DNA of 64,000 nucleotides from DTKD01 sp964494345 (GCA_964494345.1 CAZBSI010000003.1:1-64000), one strand, 5' to 3'; shown: positions 23,804 to 33,251, numbered from the stretch's first letter. The notes: generated from the letters alone by a model not told the origin. Made by a program: numbers and translations.

Positions 23804-25705
23804 TCAGGTGAGGAACTGATATATCGGCACGTTAAACATCCATCCGAACAACGCCCATGCACCCTGTATGACCACGTCTCCGAGGATTACCCCCACGAAA
23901 AATAACACGCTGGTTCTATATGCTTTGTGCCCGCCGAAACGCAGCACCAGGGTCTTAGTGAGCCAGGCCATAAAGAACGGCAAGATAAACGAGTTCATAA
24001 TCAGGCTGTTGCACATGACATATCCAATCGGATGCAACCCGAATATACCCGCTCTGCGCAACCACGCCAACAGCACCGTAAAGGCTGCGGAGAGCGCGAC
24101 CGCAGCCACGCCCGACGGGTCCCAGCCCTTTACCTGCGTAGCAACACGATCGACTTCCGTGAAGGTTTGATTGGTCTTAATCAGCGGATAGGAGTTGGCT
24201 TTGGCAGTTGCGGCGCCCACGTGATATATTTTCTCCAGCGTGCTCCACCAACCGATAATCAGGGCGGTGACAGTGCCGACAGCGACTAGCTTCAGCACAG
24301 CTCTCCAGTCTATACCCGACTTTTCAGCGATATCCATTCCTTCCATCAAAAACGGCAGAGACTGGGCGCGGATATCCCAGTGGACGAGGTTAAAATGCCC
24401 GCTTGATACGAGGGCGCGGTCGTCCAATCCGTTTGCGCCTATAAATGTGGTCATAGTTCGACTGGGTGTCATACCCAACGGCGCAAACGTCCAGATGGCC
24501 CCGGCTTCCGCTCGCACGCGCGCGCCGCTGAGCACGTAGGCCAGATAGACTATAAACACAATCGACGCCGCCAGCAACGGAATGCCAGTGACTACCATCA
24601 TTCCGATACAAATCACCGTACACAGCATAGCGACGTTGATCATAGTCCGCACAGTGCGCTGCTCAGATTGCGAAACCATATTGATCACAGTTCGCCAATG
24701 ATGCCTTGCCCCCCAAATCACAAGCCCCGCAAGGGCAAGCCACGCACCGCATGCCTGCTCCTCTTTATATGGAAATCTGGAAGCTCCCGTGCCGGCAGCC
24801 TCAACGCCGAATATAGCCGCGCCTACGTAAGACAACCTCATCAGAACCGCCATCAGCCAGCAGCTCAAACTGACATCACTCGGCACGAAATAGGCAAGCC
24901 CAACTCCCATAGGGTAGAAACCGATGGGAATGTTCGGGATAGCGTCCCAAGGCGGAGAAGTAAAGAGCAGGGGTTTAACGTCGTAGGCTTTAAGCTGCAT
25001 CGCAGGAACAGCCGGGAACCAGTTGTGAAAGACCAGCAAGCTCTGCAAGATAACAGGTACCGCGAAGCCGATCCAGAACAAAGGCTGGCGGAAGATGTCC
25101 TGTTTGGGGTTCATTATCTCAAGCGGCATCTGGGCGATCGGGAACGTGAGGCGCTCCTGGTCTATCCATATTCGTCGCAGTATGCCCGCCAGACAAATCC
25201 AAATCGCACTGAGCAGCATTAAATAGATGCTCCAAAAACCTATCGGCACGATCCAGGTCCGCCACGGGACCGCGTGGCCGCCTTTATAGAGTTCCTGAAT
25301 AGCGTCGATGTCTTGAAGCACCGGCAGAGTTTTGAGCGCGGGCAGGTATCTCGCAAACTGCGGCATAGTATCGGAGAAGAACGGCAGAAAACCCGCGCCG
25401 GTTATCACAAAACGCAGCCCGCCGAAGCCGATGATTGGGATTGTGGCAGTGAGGACGATGTATATGATAATCAGTTCGTGGTCTCGAAACGGAAGCCATC
25501 TCCTGAATGCGCGCGTAAGAAGCAAATACATCGCGGTCGGCATCATAATGGAATAACAAACGAGGAATATCCCGCGCGCAATCTCGCTGTCCACCGCCCA
25601 GTAGATCATAGCGGCCTGCAAAATGACAATCGCAGCCCACACGCGCAATCGCACGCCTTTATGTTTTTTCTGCTGCCCTATTTCCGGTCCCGTTTGTACT
25701 TCCAT
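23804..25705 (-). CDS. DUF6785-like multi-pass membrane protein (copy A)
   Basis: A 633-aa integral membrane protein with about 12 or more hydrophobic helices, starting MEVQTGPEIG and the conserved KKHKGVRLRVWAAIVILQAA. ATG at 25705 is chosen because the length and start then match its paralogue at 28102-30003 exactly; the frame extending to 25813 runs into repeat DNA. Shared blocks are LRFVITGAGFLPFFSDTMPQF, IGFYPMGVGLAYFVPSDV and FLPFFMAWLTKTLVLRFGG. This family is seen in Armatimonadota and Planctomycetota and looks transporter-like, but its substrate is unknown. It probably heads an operon with ftcD. Confidence 0.82.
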   Translation of the reverse strand: MEVQTGPEIGQQKKHKGVRLRVWAAIVILQAAMIYWAVDSEIARGIFLVCYSIMMPTAMYLLLTRAFRRWLPFRDHELIIIYIVLTATIPIIGFGGLRFVITGAGFLPFFSDTMPQFARYLPALKTLPVLQDIDAIQELYKGGHAVPWRTWIVPIGFWSIYLMLLSAIWICLAGILRRIWIDQERLTFPIAQMPLEIMNPKQDIFRQPLFWIGFAVPVILQSLLVFHNWFPAVPAMQLKAYDVKPLLFTSPPWDAIPNIPIGFYPMGVGLAYFVPSDVSLSCWLMAVLMRLSYVGAAIFGVEAAGTGASRFPYKEEQACGAWLALAGLVIWGARHHWRTVINMVSQSEQRTVRTMINVAMLCTVICIGMMVVTGIPLLAASIVFIVYLAYVLSGARVRAEAGAIWTFAPLGMTPSRTMTTFIGANGLDDRALVSSGHFNLVHWDIRAQSLPFLMEGMDIAEKSGIDWRAVLKLVAVGTVTALIIGWWSTLEKIYHVGAATAKANSYPLIKTNQTFTEVDRVATQVKGWDPSGVAAVALSAAFTVLLAWLRRAGIFGLHPIGYVMCNSLIMNSFILPFFMAWLTKTLVLRFGGHKAYRTSVLFFVGVILGDVVIQGAWALFGWMFNVPIYQFLT

Positions 25706-25719
25706 ACTGCTGCTAATTG

Positions 25720-26230
25720 TACCACGCCAGAGTATGCTACTACAATATATTTTGGATGGTCTGCTTAGATAGGTTATCGGTTGTCGGTTATGAAATACGG
25801 TCGTCCAGCCCACCCTATTTAGTCATCCTGCCCACCCTATTTAGTCATCCTGCGCGAAGTCGCAGGATCACGCCCCGCTTATGCAAATCCGTGGATTCCG
25901 CGACTACGCGCGGAATGACAAAGTGGTGGTGCGAATGACGCGCTTTTTAGATAGGTGGCGATCACCCAATGGCATAAAATTGACAGGCGGCAATTCCCGA
26001 ATCGCCGCCACATGTTTGTCATTTCGAACGTAGTGAGAAATCTGCTTTTGGGGTTGATGTTGTCGGTTATCGGTTGACGGTTATGAAATACGGTCGTCCA
26101 GCCTACCCTATTTTGTGATCCTGCGCGAAGTCGCAGGATCACGTCCCGCTTTTGCAAATTCGTGGATTCCGCGACTACGCGCGGAATGACTACCTACGCT
26201 GGCGGCCTTCGGCTATGCGTCGGCTTGCTT
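25720..26230. repeat. Hairpin-repeat block between DHH and membrane-protein genes
   Basis: This gene-free gap holds two copies of a composite element (about 25770-25925 and 26055-26195). Each has GGTTATCGG-type short repeats, TGAAATACGGTCGTCCAG, ATCCTGCG...CGCAGGAT (25844-25870; 26115-26143) and ATTCCGCG...CGCGGAAT (25893-25919; 26164-26190) hairpins. An ATTTC...GAAAT hairpin at about 26009-26041 lies between them. The orientation is opposite to that of the 3.1-3.7 kb block. Confidence 0.88.
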
Positions 26231-26270
26231 GCAACCGGGGGTAAGCCGCGTATTGTTGAGTCCCCTAAAC

Positions 26271-27224
26271 TCAAATTATCTCGGAGATAATTCTCCTGAC
26301 CGCACGGATATAATCGCCGTCTACCGAGCCATCAAGCGGTCTGAAGCGCACTGGGCTTTTGTGGCCGATCACCTCAAGGATTCTACCGCCCACGTCGTGG
26401 CAGCCGCGTAGGAAACCAAGGTCGATTCCTTTATCAACGGATGCCCCACCCAGCAATACACCGCTGCGTATTACGCTCGCCACCAAGTCGACTGATCGGC
26501 GTTCGATAATCAATTTGCTTAGACTTGCGTAGAACCCTTCCTCTTCGCGCATATCAATCCACCCGATTCGACGACCGCTGTTTGTTTCAAAGATGATTGC
26601 ATTATCCACAAGAGTGCGCTCACGCACCAGATGCTCATTGACATACCAGTCTATGATATTCCTACGGTCGTCAATATCCACGCCCACAGCCAGACATCGC
26701 AAGACATCATATCTCCTATGAGCATATTTTGGCTGCATCAACGCTGCCAGAACACGAAAATCATCAGCCACCGATATATCCGATGACTTGTCTTTCATAC
26801 TTAGGAGTTCCAACCAACGCTGGCAACTCAGATCGCGCTTCAGAAAGTCGCGCCAAACGAGCGCTGCGGCTGTTGTCTTTTCCTCGTCGACATCGTATGT
26901 GGCAAAGAAAGGACGAAACCGGGCTATGTTGACCGGCTCTTTCCACCCAATATGATGGTCATACAGATGAATCGAACAGCTTTTCTGTGAGAGAATCTCC
27001 AATACGGTATATACTTTCTCAATGCAGGCCCGATCCAGGGGTATGTCAGTTATATAGATGCTGTCGAGGTGTTCGCCATCCGCTATCTCGAAATGGATCG
27101 CCTCTGCTAATTTACTGCCATTAGTGAACCGGATTCTGGTGTCTGGACCCAGTTTGGAAAGAAGCAGAATCCCGGACACCATTCCATCCAAGTCAGCATG
27201 TGTCAGTATCAGCGTGCGACTCAA
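26271..27224 (-). CDS. DHH-superfamily phosphoesterase
   Basis: A 317-aa protein with the two diagnostic metal motifs of DHH phosphoesterases: THADLDG at residues 8-14 and YDHHIGW at 88-94 (Asp89, His90, His91). Family members include RecJ nuclease, nanoRNase/pAp phosphatase NrnA, GdpP c-di-AMP phosphodiesterase and oligoribonucleases. A C-terminal DHHA1-like substrate domain is suggested by VDLVASVIRSGVLLGG and the RGCHDVGGRI segment. Its ATG overlaps the stop of the upstream PD-(D/E)XK gene by 4 bp, so they are coupled. It could degrade short oligonucleotides or cyclic nucleotides. The family is clear; the substrate is not. Confidence 0.88.
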   Translation of the reverse strand: MSRTLILTHADLDGMVSGILLLSKLGPDTRIRFTNGSKLAEAIHFEIADGEHLDSIYITDIPLDRACIEKVYTVLEILSQKSCSIHLYDHHIGWKEPVNIARFRPFFATYDVDEEKTTAAALVWRDFLKRDLSCQRWLELLSMKDKSSDISVADDFRVLAALMQPKYAHRRYDVLRCLAVGVDIDDRRNIIDWYVNEHLVRERTLVDNAIIFETNSGRRIGWIDMREEEGFYASLSKLIIERRSVDLVASVIRSGVLLGGASVDKGIDLGFLRGCHDVGGRILEVIGHKSPVRFRPLDGSVDGDYIRAVRRIISEII

Positions 27225-28084
27225 GATAGTGTCCTCCAGTCGGACATCGGAGGAATTGCAAACTGACCCTCCGATAGCAAAACAAGGCGCACAGGCACGG
27301 TATAATGTTTCGCAGCCTCGGCTAACCGACCAAGCAGATCACTGCGCTTGTTGAAGTTGTACAATACTATCAGAGACTCAACAGTGGGGAGGTTTGTTGG
27401 CATACTAACGCCATTTGGCATCAATCCGAGCCTCTTTTTCTGCTCTATTACATTGGTGTATGAAACTAATACCTCTTCGCGCAAATGCCCACCGGGAGCG
27501 ATAAGATTGAAGTATGAATATATCTGATCCATCATTTTCTGAATGCGGTTGTCGAGGCCTTGTTTCAGCTCGGTCAAAACGATTTTAGGTTTGGGGTGCG
27601 GCATAAGACCGATCAAGTCCATACGCTTTTGAGCGCCGTGTAACTGAATCTGCCTGTCAATGAAGATTAGTGGCGATTCGGCAAGAAAACTGGCTTGAAT
27701 AAGTTTTTCCTCAACGGCGGCTTCCTGTTTCGCCGTGACCATAGCGTTGGCTATGACCTGATCAATACTTGCCAGGTACCAGCGAATTGCGGCTGCGTCG
27801 ACGGCAAAGCGGCAGTAATTGTCGGAACCAATATTCGGAGAAACGGGTAAGCGCATACCGTTCAGGTATTTATTATGAATTTTAGCTTTATAAGCGTTGC
27901 GCTGCCGTGAGTATGCCAGGTTCAAGACGCATCTTCCGCAGGCGTATATGTCAATGCTGTTTTCTCGGATCTGGATATCGAGCTGTTTGGATTTGGCGGC
28001 ACTAACCAATTGGCTTAGATAACCATCGCTAAGCTCGGTGACAAATTCGTCCGCCAACCCACGCGCAAACCTAACCTGACTCAC
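27221..28084 (-). CDS. Predicted PD-(D/E)XK nuclease-fold protein
   Basis: A 287-aa protein I do not recognise by family name. The centre carries a PD-(D/E)XK-like core: Asp156 (RMDLIG), then IVLTELKQG with Glu172 and Lys174, then a Gln187 in MMDQIYSYF, the spacing expected for restriction-endonuclease-fold enzymes. Residues 1-75 form a separate basic N-terminal region. GTG at 28084 follows GAGGG. It begins 17 bp after the stop of membrane-protein copy B and overlaps the DHH gene by 4 bp, so it is the middle gene of a three-gene unit. A DNA- or RNA-directed nuclease role is inferred from the motif alone. Confidence 0.62.
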   Translation of the reverse strand: MSQVRFARGLADEFVTELSDGYLSQLVSAAKSKQLDIQIRENSIDIYACGRCVLNLAYSRQRNAYKAKIHNKYLNGMRLPVSPNIGSDNYCRFAVDAAAIRWYLASIDQVIANAMVTAKQEAAVEEKLIQASFLAESPLIFIDRQIQLHGAQKRMDLIGLMPHPKPKIVLTELKQGLDNRIQKMMDQIYSYFNLIAPGGHLREEVLVSYTNVIEQKKRLGLMPNGVSMPTNLPTVESLIVLYNFNKRSDLLGRLAEAAKHYTVPVRLVLLSEGQFAIPPMSDWRTLS

Positions 28085-28101
28085 ATATCCCTCATTCTAT
28101 C

Positions 28102-30003
28102 TCACGTCAAAAACTGATAAATCGGCACGTTAAATATCCACCCAAACAGCGCCCAGGCGCCCTGGATAACGACATCCCCCAGAATCACACCCACAAAAAA
28201 CGCAACACTCGTTCTATATGCCTTGCCGCCGCCAAATCTTAACACGAGGGCCTTCATGAGCCATGCCAGAAAAAACGGCATGATGAAATCATACATGATA
28301 ATGCTGTTGCACATCACGTAACCTATCGGATGCAGCCCGAACACTCCCGCCCTTCGCGTCCACGCCAACAGCAGCGTGAATGCCGCGGAAAGCGAGACTG
28401 CGGCCACTCCTGCCAGGTCCCACTTTCCAGATTGGTTCGCGACACGATCCATATCGAGAAACGACTGCCTCGCCTTACTAAGGGGAAACGGGTTGGCCTT
28501 GGCCGTGGCAGCCCCAACTTCGTAGACCTTCACCAGCGTGCTCCACCAGCCGATTATGAGAGCCGTGACCGTGCCGAATGCCACCAGCTTCAATACCACT
28601 TTCCAATCTATGCCGGACTTCTCGGCGATATCCATCCCCTCCATCAAAAACGGCAGGGATTGGGCGCGGTTATCCCATAAAATAAGGTTAAAGTGCCCGT
28701 TTGCCATCAGCGCCCGATCGCTAAGCCCGCTGGAGCCCATAAATGTGGTCATGGTATTGCTTGGAGACATACCCACTGGTGCATAGGTCCAGATGGCCCC
28801 TGCCTCTGCCCTTACTCGCGCGCCGCTGATCGCGTATGCCAGATATACCGCAAAGACTATCGAAGCCGCCATCAGAGGAACGCCCGTCACGACCATCATC
28901 CCTATGCACAATATAGTACACAACAGGGCGATATTAATAAGCGTGCGCACTGATCGCTGTTCAGATTGAGATACTATTGCAAGCACGGATTTCCAATGGT
29001 GACGCGCTCCCCAGATTACCAACCCAGCCAGAGCCAGCCACGCGCCGCAGGCCTGCTCCTCCCTGAACAAATAACGCGACGATTTCGTCCCGGCGCCCTC
29101 CACTCCGAAAATCGCAGCCACAACATAAGACAGCTTCATCAACACCGGCATCACCCAGCAACTCAAGCAGACATCGCTCGGCACAAAATAGGCAAGCCCA
29201 ATTCCCATCGGGTAAAAACCAATCTGAAAGTTCGGGATAGCGTTCCACGGTGGGGAAGTGAAGATCATGGGTCTTATGTCAAAGGATTGGAGCGTCACCG
29301 CTGGCACCGCAGGAAACCAGTCGTGAAATACCAACAAACTCTGCAAAATAACAGGAATCGCAAACCCCAGCCAGAACAGCGGCTTTCTAAACGTATCCTG
29401 CTTTGGGTTCATTATCTCAACGGGCATCTGCGCTATCGGAAAAGCCAGCCGCTCGTGGTCGATCCATATCCTGCGTAATATCCCCGCCAGGCATATCCAT
29501 ATCACGCTGATAAGCATCAGGAATATGCTCCAGAACACGATGGGCACAATCCACGCCCGCCAGGGGACCGCATAACCGCCTTTGTAGAGTTCCTGGATGG
29601 CGGTAATATCCTGCAACACCGGAAACGCTTTGAGCATCGGCAGATAGCGCGTAAATTGCGGCATAGTGTCGGAGAAAAACGGCATAAACCCCATCCCCGT
29701 CACCACAAACCTCAGCCCTCCGAAACCGATGATGGGGATGGTTGCGGTGAGAACAATATAAATCAGGATAAGCTCATAGTCATGAAAAGGCAGCCATTTC
29801 CTCAGCGATCTTGCAAGAAGCAGGTAGATAGCAGTGGGCATCATTATCGAATAGCAGACCAGATATACGCCGCGCACGATCTCGCTATCCGCCGCCCAAT
29901 ATAACATAGCGGCCTGCAAAATCAGAATCGCCGCCAGCACGCGTAGACGAATGCCTTTATGCTTTTTTGTCTGCTTCAGGTCTGCTTGTGGGCGGGGTTC
30001 CAT
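28102..30003 (-). CDS. DUF6785-like multi-pass membrane protein (copy B)
   Basis: A 633-aa paralogue of the protein at 23804-25705, alignable from KKHKGIRLRVLAAILILQAA to the shared C-terminus GAWALFGWIFNVPIYQFLT without obvious gaps. Multi-pass membrane topology, transporter-like, substrate unknown. The ATG at 30003 is the only good start after the repeat-free leader. It is the first gene of a unit with the PD-(D/E)XK and DHH genes. The two copies probably arose by duplication in this lineage, with the nuclease/phosphoesterase pair and repeat block lying between them. Confidence 0.82.
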   Translation of the reverse strand: MEPRPQADLKQTKKHKGIRLRVLAAILILQAAMLYWAADSEIVRGVYLVCYSIMMPTAIYLLLARSLRKWLPFHDYELILIYIVLTATIPIIGFGGLRFVVTGMGFMPFFSDTMPQFTRYLPMLKAFPVLQDITAIQELYKGGYAVPWRAWIVPIVFWSIFLMLISVIWICLAGILRRIWIDHERLAFPIAQMPVEIMNPKQDTFRKPLFWLGFAIPVILQSLLVFHDWFPAVPAVTLQSFDIRPMIFTSPPWNAIPNFQIGFYPMGIGLAYFVPSDVCLSCWVMPVLMKLSYVVAAIFGVEGAGTKSSRYLFREEQACGAWLALAGLVIWGARHHWKSVLAIVSQSEQRSVRTLINIALLCTILCIGMMVVTGVPLMAASIVFAVYLAYAISGARVRAEAGAIWTYAPVGMSPSNTMTTFMGSSGLSDRALMANGHFNLILWDNRAQSLPFLMEGMDIAEKSGIDWKVVLKLVAFGTVTALIIGWWSTLVKVYEVGAATAKANPFPLSKARQSFLDMDRVANQSGKWDLAGVAAVSLSAAFTLLLAWTRRAGVFGLHPIGYVMCNSIIMYDFIMPFFLAWLMKALVLRFGGGKAYRTSVAFFVGVILGDVVIQGAWALFGWIFNVPIYQFLT

Positions 30004-30164
30004 GATGTTGGATAGTCTCTATTCTGCATACAGATGAATTGGTGCTAATTGTAGCACGCAGAATGCCTGTCCACAATAATAAAGCTCGGTCTTGGAATAC
30101 TATTGCCTCATCTCTGGGTATCAAGATTATAGAATGGTCATGAATCTTGAAAGGTGGTGGCGAC

Positions 30165-30623
30165 ATGGATCAGAAATACGAGACGATCATCGAAGATTAT
30201 CTGGATCCTCTTGCCGAGTATGAACTGCTGTTCAGGACCGTATTTGAGAGATCTCAGGATGCAATTATGGTCTCTGAGCCAGACCCCGACGGCGCTATAA
30301 TTGAAGCCAACCCTGCCGCTGCTGAGATGCACGGCTACAGCGTCGAGGAATTCAGCAAGCTCAAGACAAGCCAACTCCACGTGATGAAGTCTAAGCACGA
30401 AGCCAGACAGGGGATCAACAAGATGCTCGATGGGGAATGGGTCGAAATTGAAAGCGAGCACATCAGAAAAGACGGCAGCAGATTCCCCGTTCTTTATCGC
30501 GCAGGAGCTATGCAATATCTCGGACGAAACGTTATTATCTCGTTTCTGCGCGACCTGACCACGGAAAAGCGCGTCGAAGATGCACTGTTACAGTGCGAAA
30601 TGACGCTTGCCTCGTGGGTTTGA
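30165..30623 (+). CDS. Stand-alone PAS domain protein
   Basis: A 152-aa soluble protein with one PAS domain: FRTVFERSQDAIMVSEPD (about 24-41), IIEANPAAAEMHGYS, and the C-terminal PAS strand block HIRKDGSRFPVLYRAGAM and VIISFLRDLTTEKR. There is no kinase, GGDEF or output domain. ATG at 30165 follows AAGGTGGTGG; the TTG at 30147 lies before it. It may be a sensor partner acting through protein-protein contact. It precedes the pyrimidine genes on the same strand, separated by about 80 bp. Confidence 0.88.
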   Translation: MDQKYETIIEDYLDPLAEYELLFRTVFERSQDAIMVSEPDPDGAIIEANPAAAEMHGYSVEEFSKLKTSQLHVMKSKHEARQGINKMLDGEWVEIESEHIRKDGSRFPVLYRAGAMQYLGRNVIISFLRDLTTEKRVEDALLQCEMTLASWV

Positions 30624-30704
30624 GCGATAAAAGCCTGATACTGTAATTGAATTATGCGCAAATCGCAGGAGTTATCACTGCGTTTGCCAAAGATTTCATG
30701 CAGT

Positions 30705-31520
30705 ATGAAAGGCATTTATGATTGCGAACTAATAGAACAGTATGAAGTATCCCCTGATGTGTGGGTCAGCAGCCTCGCTGGGCCGGAGATAGCCCGCGAG
30801 GCTGTGGCCGGTCAGTTTGTGAATGTGCAGGTTGCAAAGACCACGGATCCTCTGCTGCGACGGCCGTTTTCCATACACGCGACGGACCTCGATAAGGGCA
30901 CGTTTTCACTTTTATACGTTGTGATTGGACGAGGGACTCGACTCTTGCGCCGTATCGCTACTGGTGAAAAAATCAGCGTAGTCGGCCCGTTGGGCAGGGG
31001 TTTCGACCTCGGCAAAGATGCGGATGCGGAGCACGTAGTCGTCGCCGGAGGCTGTGGAGCGGCTCCGCTGCATTTTTTATGTGATTCGCTGTGTGAGAAG
31101 TGGGGCTGCGATAAAATCACCGTGCTCGCTGGCGGCAGAAGCAAAGATGCGGTGCTTTGTGAGGACGAGTTCAGAGCGCACGGGGTCGATGTCGAAGTCT
31201 CCACCGACAACGGCAGCTACGGGTTCGGCGGATATGTGACTCAGTTGCTGGAGAATCATCTGCGCCGGCGCACCGACCAGCTTTCCGGCATAAGAGTCTA
31301 TTCCTGTGGCCCTCACGCGATGATGAAGGAAGTGGCGCGTATATGCCGCGAGCACAAACCGGCAAGCTGCCAGGTGTCTTTGGAGAACAATATGGCCTGT
31401 GGGATCGGCGTCTGCACAGGATGTGTTCAGAAAGTGAGAAAAGACGAGCACAGTTGGGAATATAAAAGGGTATGCGCAGATGGGCCGGTCTTTGAGGCGG
31501 AGGAAATTATATGGGATTAG
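30705..31520 (+). CDS. pyrK: Dihydroorotate dehydrogenase electron-transfer subunit
   Basis: FAD and [2Fe-2S] subunit that passes electrons from the PyrD type 1B catalytic subunit to NAD+ in pyrimidine synthesis. The FAD motif RRPFSIH is near residue 50, the nucleotide-binding region VVVAGGCGAAPLHFL near 110, and the C-terminal cluster ligands are in NMACGIGVCTGC with a further Cys in RVCADGP. The start at 30705 (MKGIYDCELIE) matches the family N-terminus; ATG at 30654 is possible, and neither has a strong ribosome site. The 3' end overlaps pyrD by 10 bp, as expected for a co-translated pair. Confidence 0.92.
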   Translation: MKGIYDCELIEQYEVSPDVWVSSLAGPEIAREAVAGQFVNVQVAKTTDPLLRRPFSIHATDLDKGTFSLLYVVIGRGTRLLRRIATGEKISVVGPLGRGFDLGKDADAEHVVVAGGCGAAPLHFLCDSLCEKWGCDKITVLAGGRSKDAVLCEDEFRAHGVDVEVSTDNGSYGFGGYVTQLLENHLRRRTDQLSGIRVYSCGPHAMMKEVARICREHKPASCQVSLENNMACGIGVCTGCVQKVRKDEHSWEYKRVCADGPVFEAEEIIWD

Positions 31521-32449
31521 GAGCGCATTCAGGCTCCGAATCAGTCGCATTGGCGGTTGAAATCGGCAATATCAAGATGAAAAACCCGGTCACGGTAGGC
31601 TCCGGCACTTTTGGCTTTGGCCAGGAGATGGCCGACTTTTATGACCTGTCCAGGCTGGGTGCGATAACGGTCAAGGGGACTTCTCTAGAGCCGTGGCAGG
31701 GAAACGAATATCCGCGCACTGTCGAGACCCCGTCGGGGATGCTGAACGCCATAGGGCTGCAAAACGACGGATTGGACTCGCTTATTAACGATAAGATGCC
31801 TTTTTTGAGGCAGTTTGATTTGCCGGTGATAGTCAACGTTGTCGGGCAATCTCTCGAAGAATATGCAGAAGTGGCGGCGAGGCTGGATAGTGTTGAGGGC
31901 GTATCGGGCTTGGAGATAAACGTCTCCTGTCCAAACGTCAAAAAGGGTTGTATGATATTCGGCACCAGCCCTGAGGGTACCGCGGAGGTGGTGCGGGCGG
32001 TTCGGGAAAAGACGAGTCTGACCATTATCACGAAACTCTCCCCCAACGTCACCGATATCGTGTCCATAGCACGTGCGGCAGTGGACGCTGGCAGTGATGC
32101 GCTGTCGCTGATAAATACGCTGCTCGGCACGGCCATCGACCCGTGGAATCGGAAGTTTCGGCTTGCTAATATAACCGGCGGCCTGAGCGGGCCTGCGATT
32201 AAGCCCGTAGCTCTTCGAATGGTTTATGAGGTGGCGCGCAGTGTCGACGTTCCGCTGATCGGGATGGGCGGCATAATGACGGCGATGGACGCGGTGGAGT
32301 TTGTGCTGGCGGGTGCCACTGCGGTTGCGGTCGGCACTGGCAACTTCATAAACCCTACCGCTGGCGTGGATATAGTAGATGGCATTGAGGAGTATCTGTC
32401 GAAGATGGGGTTTGCTGACGTTAAGGAGATTGTCGGCACAGTGAGCTAA
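31511..32449 (+). CDS. pyrD: Dihydroorotate dehydrogenase, type 1B catalytic subunit
   Basis: Oxidises dihydroorotate to orotate, the fourth step of de novo UMP synthesis, with FMN. A 312-aa class 1B enzyme: the N-terminal KNPVTVGSGTFGFG, NVSCPNVKKGCM around residues 136-147 with the family active-site region, and the C-terminal LIGMGGIMTAMDAVEFVLAG that binds FMN phosphate. The start overlaps pyrK by 10 bp, which together with pyrK marks the NAD-dependent 1B type. pyrF follows 11 bp later. Confidence 0.95.
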   Translation: MGLGAHSGSESVALAVEIGNIKMKNPVTVGSGTFGFGQEMADFYDLSRLGAITVKGTSLEPWQGNEYPRTVETPSGMLNAIGLQNDGLDSLINDKMPFLRQFDLPVIVNVVGQSLEEYAEVAARLDSVEGVSGLEINVSCPNVKKGCMIFGTSPEGTAEVVRAVREKTSLTIITKLSPNVTDIVSIARAAVDAGSDALSLINTLLGTAIDPWNRKFRLANITGGLSGPAIKPVALRMVYEVARSVDVPLIGMGGIMTAMDAVEFVLAGATAVAVGTGNFINPTAGVDIVDGIEEYLSKMGFADVKEIVGTVS

Positions 32450-32460
32450 AAGGAGCTGCG

Positions 32461-33171
32461 ATGAACAATATTATTCTACCTCTGGACGTGGACTCGGCGG
32501 AAAAGGCCGTTGCGATGGTGGATTTGCTGAAAGACGACGTGGCGGCTTTTAAGGTGGGCCTGGAGCTTATCAACACGGCGGGGTTTGGAGTTTTTGAGAG
32601 AATCAAACAAGCCGGGGCGCGGCAGATTTTCTACGATTGCAAGTTCCACGACATTCCAAACACAGTGGCCGGGGCCTGCAGGGGAGCGGCGGCGCTGGGG
32701 GTTTGGATGATCAACGTTCATTGCACCGGCGGGCTTGCTATGATGAAAGCCGCAAAAGAGGCCTGCGTCGAGCAATCCGCCAGGCTCGGAGTTCAAACGC
32801 CGCTGGTAATCGGGGTCACGATGCTTACAAGCATAGACCAGGCGACCCTTAACGACGACATCCGCGTGCCGGGAACGGTAGCCGATGAGGTGGTACATTT
32901 GGCCAAATTGGCGAAAGAGGCGGGGTTGGACGGAGTTGTAGCATCGCCTCATGAAATTGAGCTTATTCGAGAAGCGTGCGGGCCGCGTTTTGTAATAGTG
33001 ACGCCTGGGGTCAGGCCGGCTGGCGCTGATATTGGAGATCAGAAGCGGGTTATGCCTCCTGCCGAGGCGGTGGCAAAGGGAGCGGATTATTTGGTAATTG
33101 GCCGCCCGATCACAAAGGCGGATGATCCCAGGGCTGCCGCTCAGGCCATCGCCGCATCTTGCAAATTGTAA
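32461..33171 (+). CDS. pyrF: Orotidine 5'-phosphate decarboxylase
   Basis: Decarboxylates OMP to UMP. A 236-aa TIM-barrel enzyme with LPLDVDSAEKAVAMVD at the N-terminus, KVGLELI, the catalytic DCKFHDIPNTV (Asp-Lys-Asp array near 60-70), and the phosphate-binding TPGVRPAGADIGDQKRV and ADYLVIGRPITKA at the C-terminus. It follows pyrD by 11 bp with AAGGAG as ribosome site. With pyrK and pyrD it forms a compact pyrimidine operon. Confidence 0.96.
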   Translation: MNNIILPLDVDSAEKAVAMVDLLKDDVAAFKVGLELINTAGFGVFERIKQAGARQIFYDCKFHDIPNTVAGACRGAAALGVWMINVHCTGGLAMMKAAKEACVEQSARLGVQTPLVIGVTMLTSIDQATLNDDIRVPGTVADEVVHLAKLAKEAGLDGVVASPHEIELIREACGPRFVIVTPGVRPAGADIGDQKRVMPPAEAVAKGADYLVIGRPITKADDPRAAAQAIAASCKL

Positions 33172-33222
33172 GAAGAAATATTTTTTAGCAGGAGGATATG
33201 GCCACCGCAATATCTAACACAT

Positions 33223-33251
33223 CCTTAAGAGATTATGAATAAGTCTTAAGG
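33223..33251. promoter_or_regulatory. Inverted repeat upstream of barrel-like protein gene
   Basis: CCTTAAGA (33223-33230) and TCTTAAGG (33244-33251) form a perfect 8-bp inverted repeat with a 13-nt loop, 24 bp before the start codon. It could be an operator or an mRNA hairpin near the ribosome site. Confidence 0.4.

Noticed and set aside
33198..33242. A 14-codon open frame (MATAISNTSLRDYE) before the barrel-like gene
   Set aside because: AGGAGG is only about 2 nt from the ATG and the peptide has no leader-peptide feature; it overlaps an inverted repeat.
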